Positions 58,210-64,000 of a stretch of 64,000 nucleotides of DNA are shown piece by piece (within the stretch, counting starts at the first letter, position 1; every line of letters starts with the position of its first letter). The DNA comes from Conchocele bisecta (Eukaryota; Mollusca; Bivalvia; Lucinida; Thyasiridae). Location of the stretch: assembly GCA_029237695.1 (NCBI GenBank), contig CM055266.1:8387805-8451804 (forward strand), in the 5' to 3' direction. A program made the position numbers and the translations under genes. The notes under the pieces were generated by a model. It was not told the origin of the DNA. It ran no database searches and worked only from the letters and a program-made list of their open reading frames with translations.

Positions 58210-59790
58210 TGATTAAACAAGCATTGCTATTGTCAATACTACTGGTAAACATATTGTAGGGTGCTTTTTTTTGCATCTGCCTGTTTATTGTCTTAGTCCG
58301 TTTTTCACTGAATGCAACAACTATAGCTTGTACCACAATAACGTACTGCGGTGTGTGTACATAAGAAACTGATGTATATAATTTGAGATACCTGTGATCT
58401 ATAATACCTATGTTTTATGCATAATTGACAAAAAAATATCGCAAAAATGAGCAACTGGTCATCTGAGAATCCCCATTGCAACCCCTTTAGGGGAATGTGA
58501 CGACATGAACCCATGTCTATGTTGTCCAGTATATATATATGTCTGAATAACACACACTTGAGTGGGGTACTTCTCCCTAAGAACGTGTACAAATAAGCCG
58601 TGTTTCAGGTATCCCGACCGACCCTGTTTTTTTTGATGTGGTCGTAATTGTTTTCATTCATTTAAAAAAAATAATGAAATAAATTGTTACCTCAATATTT
58701 GTTATGCAAAAAGTATTTGTAACTAGTTAGTCATTGTTATGCACAAAGTGTGTTTTAAACCAATACTGTAAGTATAGCTAATATTTAAAACAATATTTGT
58801 TAGTTTTCACTTATGTTTGCCTAAACAAAATTGACAACCTACCGACCAAACCTTTTTTCAGCATGTAACCTGAAACACAGCTAATTTGTTTAGGCCTTAT
58901 TAGTTAATACTGTCTGCTATTGTAATTTAGTGATCATTTTATTGTCGCGCCCGCTTAAATTTCTGAAAGCGCGAGAGAGCTTGCAAGTTGTTTCTTTTCT
59001 CTTCAGTATGGGTGAACTTGTAAACAGTTTTGGCGTTGTATTATTAAAACTGAATAGTGTAGATAATGTCTAGGTTTACTCCAGTGTAAGTGAATGGGAT
59101 TGATCCATGATAATTCTCCGGCCAATCTGTTCGTTAGAAAATGATTTTCACACTAGTCCTTTTATTAAGCCGGCTAATCTGGAACTACATAAAGTTTGCA
59201 AATATTGCTGTAGAGTCTGTGGTGTTAAACATGTTAAAACGGTTAATACCGGTTAATACCGGTTAATACCGATATGTGGCTATTGACCGCTATTCCCTTT
59301 GATGTCCAGCAGATATGTTGGCAGTAATACACCCTTTGTCATCTGTTGTTTTGAATATTTCAAATATTTTCCACTAAAGCTTGTTACTCCAACATATTAG
59401 AATCACCTCATTGATTTCGCCAAATACAGTTCATGCTTTGCATGACATTTCATTTGAGTTTCGGATTTCTCGCTTTCGCATTGTGCACTCCTTCAGGGTG
59501 CACATACAACTGGTATCAAAATGAGCAAACGTATGCTTGTATTTTCTTCTAACAAACACTATATCAAAGAAATAAAATCGGGGACGAAGTGGATTTGAGT
59601 ATGTGACGAACTGAACCGTGTACGAAATTAATTTTTAAATCGGCAAAAATCGTCGATTAAACTCTCATATGCTACATAATATAGTCGGAACAACTGTTTA
59701 CAACAAGTATTAACAGTCTACATTCATATTTGCTCGCTAAAATAAGATCAAGTGGGGAATATTTATAAAAAAATCGCAAAAATTGTACAA
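58210..59790. other. Unassigned stretch
   Basis: Unique-looking AT-rich sequence. A triple 11-bp repeat (ACCGGTTAAT) is at about 59250-59282. No exon or RNA gene seen. Confidence 0.45.
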
Positions 59791-59795
59791 ACCAC

Positions 59796-60050
59796 GATGT
59801 CGGCGAAATCGGAGATGGAGGTCCAACCGTCGGCGTTTTGGTCGACATTTTCATCGTCTGAAGCTTCACTGTCCGACGAATCTGACGATACTTCACTGAC
59901 ATGAATGTCTGAACCGATCTCGGATGCATTAAAGCCTTCAAATTCGCTAAATTCATCATCACTATCGAGAAATTGGTAGCCACTGTGGTCTCCGTAAATT
60001 ACGAGTTTCGTTTTCAATTTCGCGGGAACGCTAGCGTGGGTGTATTCCAA
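59796..60050 (-). pseudogene. Possible N-terminal exon of the piggyBac transposase
   Basis: An ATG at 60050 opens a frame with an acidic, Ser/Asp-rich stretch (DSDDEFSEFEG, SSDSSDSEASDDEN) and ends 'DGWTSISDFADI'. piggyBac transposases commonly begin with such an acidic region followed by a W..DI-type motif (family knowledge). A GT at 59795-59794 in phase 0 could splice to the acceptor at 54015, which would continue 'IEDLTQATGA' before the PLDYF block. The donor (GTGGTTTGT) is weak and the implied intron is 5.8 kb, so the link is tentative. Confidence 0.4.
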
Positions 60051-60059
60051 AAAAACAAC

Positions 60060-60615
60060 AAATACTCGAATACCTTATTAGGAAGTCGTAGTAAAACTTA
60101 TGAATGGAATTTGCATAAATATAGCGATGACCGCACGATTTGTAACGCAAATGGGGGCAAATCACAACTTGAAGCGTAAGAAAATAATCCGATATTTTTT
60201 TTGTACGTAGAACATCCGTTGTTGATATTGTGCTGTGCAAGTAGTTTTTCATAATATTATTTTCAATTAGCGGTTGCGTATGACAGTTAAACGTTGAGAA
60301 ACACAATGCATTTTGTTGTTACGGTTACTCCAAGATATCACTACCTACCACCGCATCGAGGGGGATCTGGGGCGTGGCTAACTGTCGGAGGCGATCCCAA
60401 TACATAGGCATACCCTATGTAAAAACCTAGCACATCTTCTTAGGTACAAAATCACACGCCTTTGTTGCAGGATGGATACCAGTTACTAAGACAAAACATC
60501 TAGAAAATACGTTTATTGCTGAGAATATGACACTTATGTGCAAAGAAAGCAAAACCAGTAGAGATAGATCGCTTGTGGAAAACCAGATAGTTTACATGTT
60601 AACATACACAATGTG
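60060..60615. other. Unassigned stretch
   Basis: No gene recognised. A short sequence near 60430 ('CTTCTTAGGTACAAAATCAC') is shared with about 50218, so an old dispersed repeat may be present. Confidence 0.4.
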
Positions 60616-60620
60616 ACAGA

Positions 60621-60685
60621 TACAGTGGAACCTCTCTAAACCGAACACCGATACATTTTGTCCGGTTTAGAGAGGTTTCACTGTA
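60621..60685. mobile_element. Family F short hairpin
   Basis: 'TACAGTGGAACCTCTCTAAA' and 'TTTAGAGAGGTTTCACTGTA' around a short centre 'GAACACCGATACATTTTGTC'. Copy 65 bp long. The next ~1 kb (60690-61745) shows nothing recognisable. Confidence 0.7.
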
Positions 60686-61748
60686 CAATGTACAAGCCCT
60701 GGATCTCCTATATTCGCGAAAGTAGATCAGCAAAAATATTGTAATTGTACAATGTAGATGTGTGCATTATTTCTAAACGTAATGGTATTGGCATATTTAA
60801 GTCGCCCTACAAAAATACGCGTTTGGTTAAAACATGTTTACGGTTCTAAAAAAGTACCTAGCGATGCGAAGAATGAGGTTTCTGCAAAATCGATGCCGGT
60901 TATCAATTTGGATTATTTAAATTAGCACAATTCGCGTTTCTATGTGTTATCATTTCACAACTAACAATACAAAAAGCGAAAACAAACCAACAACACAACA
61001 CATGTTTACTATCTGAGACAACACTCGACAATACGTTTTATTGAAACACTTTTATTATTTTGTTTATTTCTCCATAATAAATACATGCTGTTAAATGTAT
61101 CACTCATCAGAACCGTATCGTCGAGACGTTTCAGATGAATGGTAACAATATATAATTTGGAAAAGAAATGACGAAAACGTTGAAAACAAACTAAAAAATC
61201 ATACTACTGCAACTTTATCCGGCATATATTTGTACTCATGTGAACCGTAGTATCGACGTTGAGACGTTGTCTTAGTTGCGAATAACGTGGACTTGCTTAC
61301 GTTGCAAAGACGCAATTCGGTAACGTCAGTTGACGTCGTTGAACAGACGGAATGTCAGTTTTGAATTGGTTTTAACCTGGATATGCGTAGATCTAGTCAA
61401 CGTAATTCGAACTTTGTTGTCAATCAGTGTGTTGTGGGGCAATGCATAGCGATTGCCATGTTACATAAGGTTGATGTTCACTCAAACGGAAAATCTGGCT
61501 CTGAAACATACAGTTACCTACACAAATATTCTATATCGACGGCTTCAGTATTTGGATGTTATTATACTGCCAGCATTAAACTTAACTATAATGCAGTAAC
61601 TTGTGAATAATAAACACAATTCGGTGTTTACACAGGTGTGTAATAGAAAAGTATACATGTAAACAGCTCACTGTGCTTATGATGTTCTAACTACAACATA
61701 CTATGAATGTTATTTAATCTTGGTGTCATTTTCAGTATTATTTCATAC

Positions 61749-61854
61749 GTACAGTGGGGTCAGCGTGTAAGTGCACACACGAACGAACACGACAGGTTGG
61801 AACCAACCTGTCGTGTTCGTTCGTGTGTGCACTTACACGCTGACCCCACTGTAC
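61749..61854. repeat. 106-bp perfect palindrome
   Basis: Two 52-base arms (left begins GTACAGTGGGGTCAGCG) are exact inverted copies around a 2-base centre (AA at 61801-61802). No further copy found in the window. Short frames run across it on both strands by symmetry. Confidence 0.9.
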
Positions 61855-61859
61855 ATGCA

Positions 61860-62120
61860 TACGACGCAGGCTCATTATAACGTGCCTCCATGTAGCCATG
61901 CACATAATATCATGTATGTAAGCACACATGTGTGTACTATTATTGCACATTATGTTCACCTTCACTATGCTGTTTGACTTCTACTCAAAATCTCTTTCAT
62001 GTACATAATATAATCTATGTAAACACACATGTTTGCTCTATTATTGCACATTATGTTCACATTCACGATGCTGTTTGACTTCTACTCAAAATCTCTGTAA
62101 AGAGGAAATAAAGATATTGA
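61860..62120. repeat. Direct repeat of ~120 bp
   Basis: 'TATTATTGCACATTATGTTC' and 'GCTGTTTGACTTCTACTCAA' each occur twice (near 61938 and 62039; 61968 and 62069), with a ~101-bp offset. It ends near an AATAAAG(ATATTG) and an A/T-rich tail, so it could be a retroelement 3' end. No coding seen. Confidence 0.5.
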
Positions 62121-62372
62121 ATTTAATTGAATTGAATGCTAGCGGTATAAGCACACATATATAATATACATGTGAATATGGATTATTTGTGTGAGTGACT
62201 TTGGGTTTTGAGTTAGATTTCCTTTGACTTTACATGGGGTTCCCATAAGGGCATCCTACCTTAAATAATAATGAAATCAATTACTGTGGAATCTACTCTA
62301 AACCGAACACCAAGACAACATCCGTGATCCTATTTTGATGTGTTTCTTGGCCATTTATCTCAGATTTTAACG

Positions 62373-62967
62373 TACAGTAGCGCTTTTCTGCTCCTTAGCT
62401 ATTTGTATATACAATGTACTAATATCGTATACATATAGTAATCGTATAGTATAATATAATATTTGTATGTTTGTACCGTATCATCGTATAGTACAGTTTG
62501 TTTACATTATACAAACGTACTATACGAATATTATACAAACATTCGATATCCGAAGAATTAACAGAAAAGACATCAGACACAGAGCTAGATTAGTAATATT
62601 ACGCATTTCTGAATATTATGAAAAAAAAACTGCCGAGGCGGACCAAATATTAGGGGCGGACCAAATATTAGGGCAACACCGTTAATATATCGTATACATT
62701 TACAGTGTTCTGCTACATTTATACCGTACACAAATCTGGTATGTGTGTACGATACAAACGTACCAGAATTGTATCCATGTATACAAATCGTATAAACGTA
62801 CTATATGAATGGTATATCTATACGATATTGGTAGGTATGTACGGTACAAACATACCGTGCGTTTATAGTATATGCATATCGTATAGAAAACATATCGTAT
62901 TGGTATAGTATACGTATAGTATTGGCATAGTACGTATAGTTGACCTGCAGAAAAGCGCTACTGTATG
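62373..62967. mobile_element. ~593-bp element with 20-bp inverted ends
   Basis: TACAGTAGCGCTTTTCTGC (from 62373) is matched by GCAGAAAAGCGCTACTGTA (to 62966). TA at both ends fits Tc1/mariner-like targets (inference). The interior is rich in CGTATA/TATACG-type motifs able to fold back, with a small direct repeat 'GGACCAAATATTAGGG' in the middle. Confidence 0.7.
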
Positions 62968-63019
62968 TTCATGCTTGCGAAGCACGCACATACGTCCCAG
63001 AATGGTCATATGCCTGATT

Positions 63020-63091
63020 TACAGTGGAACCTCTCTAAACCGGACACCCTGGGGACCTCCCAGGGTGTCCGGTTTAGAGAGGTTTCACTGT
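63020..63091. mobile_element. Family F short hairpin
   Basis: 'ACAGTGGAACCTCTCTAAAC' pairs with 'GTTTAGAGAGGTTTCACTGT' through 'CCCTGGGGACCTCCCAGGG'. 72 bp. Confidence 0.75.
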
Positions 63092-63332
63092 CCATCAATC
63101 ACATACTCAAAACTGACAATGGGTAATGGATATCTTGGTCAAGTGACAAACAGACAGTTCTGTTTGAAACAATAAAGCGTACATACACAACTATATATCG
63201 GTATATACATTATACAAGTGTCCAAAAGTCGTGCATCACATGATTACATTACAAGAGGCAGAGTACATTAGTAGCGTTATTACTATCGACACGGAGAGAA
63301 CACGTGACGCCTACAGACACATTTACAAGACT

Positions 63333-63557
63333 GGAGCCCGTTTCACTAAACTTCGTACGACTAAAATGTTTGTAAGTGCAAATTTAGAATCGTTTCAATT
63401 GATGGATTTACATTTATTGAGCATAGACTGCATGCAGCCTATGCTCAATAAATGTAAATCCATTAAGAACACATTGTTAATGTGAAATTTACAGACTATC
63501 ATAATTTTGCACTTACGAACACATTTTAGTCGTGTGAAGTTTAGTGAAACGGTCCCC
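63333..63557. mobile_element. Family E element
   Basis: 'GGAGCCCGTTTCACTAAACT' at the left; 'AGTTTAGTGAAACGGTCCCC' at the right; the centre is a perfect 'AGACTGCATGCAGCCT'-type hairpin. Complete copy. 63560-64000 shows nothing recognisable. Confidence 0.75.
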
Positions 63558-64000
63558 TGATCTGTTGTTTGGTTGTCACTCATGGCACTGTATTATTACA
63601 CGAGTTTGCTGACTGAAGAAGCGATGCTATGCCGACGAGGTTAATAAATGCCATATTGAATCACCTCTCATGTACAATCCTCTTTAAATCAACACAACTA
63701 TTGTACATGTATTATAGTTATTTCATAAGCACAACATCATACATGCATTGATACCAACAATGTGTCTGAAGTGTTCTCATTTGCATGTTTATTCTTCTAG
63801 CCTATTGTGATTTTGAATACACACAATGTATTAGTACACCACAAAAGCGTGTAAATAAATGGGAATAAGAATTTCGCGTTCGTTAACATATTTTGGCAAC
63901 CTATATACTTTAGTTGAAAACGAGCATGTACGTGGCAACAATTTGGATAGGTCGTCGGGAGTAAGCTACAATAACTCGTCTCCGGTATGTTACATGTATC

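Noticed and set aside
61738..61977. Mirror-image frames on both strands near 61.8 kb
   Set aside because: They run through the 106-bp palindrome, so each strand gives the same text.

Overview
This is a piece of a eukaryotic, probably molluscan and possibly bivalve, nuclear genome. It is AT-rich and has small exons with GT-AG introns of 1.3 to 9.8 kb. It is packed with short inverted-repeat elements, tandem arrays, and SINEs that end in a 'GATAGGCCGTTAAAC' plus (CAAA)n tail. It also carries Tyr-Ala-Asp-Asp LINE, piggyBac and MULE transposase sequences. The lineage call is an inference from repeat style, because no species marker is present. There are two 500-N assembly gaps (3490-3989 and 42675-43174).

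The only well-supported host gene runs on the + strand from 4515 to 33190. Ten exons with compatible phases and canonical splice sites join into an open frame of 508 complete codons, ending at a TGA at 33188. Its 5' end (signal peptide, start codon) lies upstream of the visible chain. The order is EGF, EGF, WAP, VWC, a divergent HYR, a clear HYR, a short juxtamembrane exon, one membrane helix with an Arg stop-transfer cluster, and a 93-residue cytoplasmic tail with two PPxY motifs. This reads as a type I cell-surface adhesion or ligand-binding protein. I do not recognise it as a named gene.

The introns hold much of the mobile DNA: a 52-bp minisatellite (7.74-9.36 kb), nested MITEs (10.3-12.9 kb), a perfect 76-bp-arm hairpin (14.96-15.13 kb), a complete 1806-bp MULE-type transposon with terminal repeats, an 8-bp target duplication and an open transposase frame (19806-21611), a 142-bp array (23.1-25.0 kb), a broken LINE on the - strand (25.06-26.45 kb) and a 35-bp array (28.3-29.3 kb). 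MITEs sit within tens of bases of several splice sites.

The gene is flanked by two direct copies of a ~3.5-kb segment (1-3459 and 34612-38147). They are nearly identical by eye and may be a real tandem duplication or an assembly artefact. From 38 kb to the right end I see no convincing host gene. That part holds SINEs with target duplications, further MITE copies, a G-rich satellite around the second gap, two arrays of 12-bp palindromes on the same 21-bp scheme (46.43-46.69 and 48.91-49.45 kb, the second a transposon-like element with perfect 53-bp inverted ends and an 8-bp target duplication), a broken piggyBac transposase on the - strand (52.5-54.0 kb, with a possible first exon at 59.8-60.05 kb), a ~115-bp array (55.3-57.7 kb), a tRNA-like sequence, and several long palindromes.
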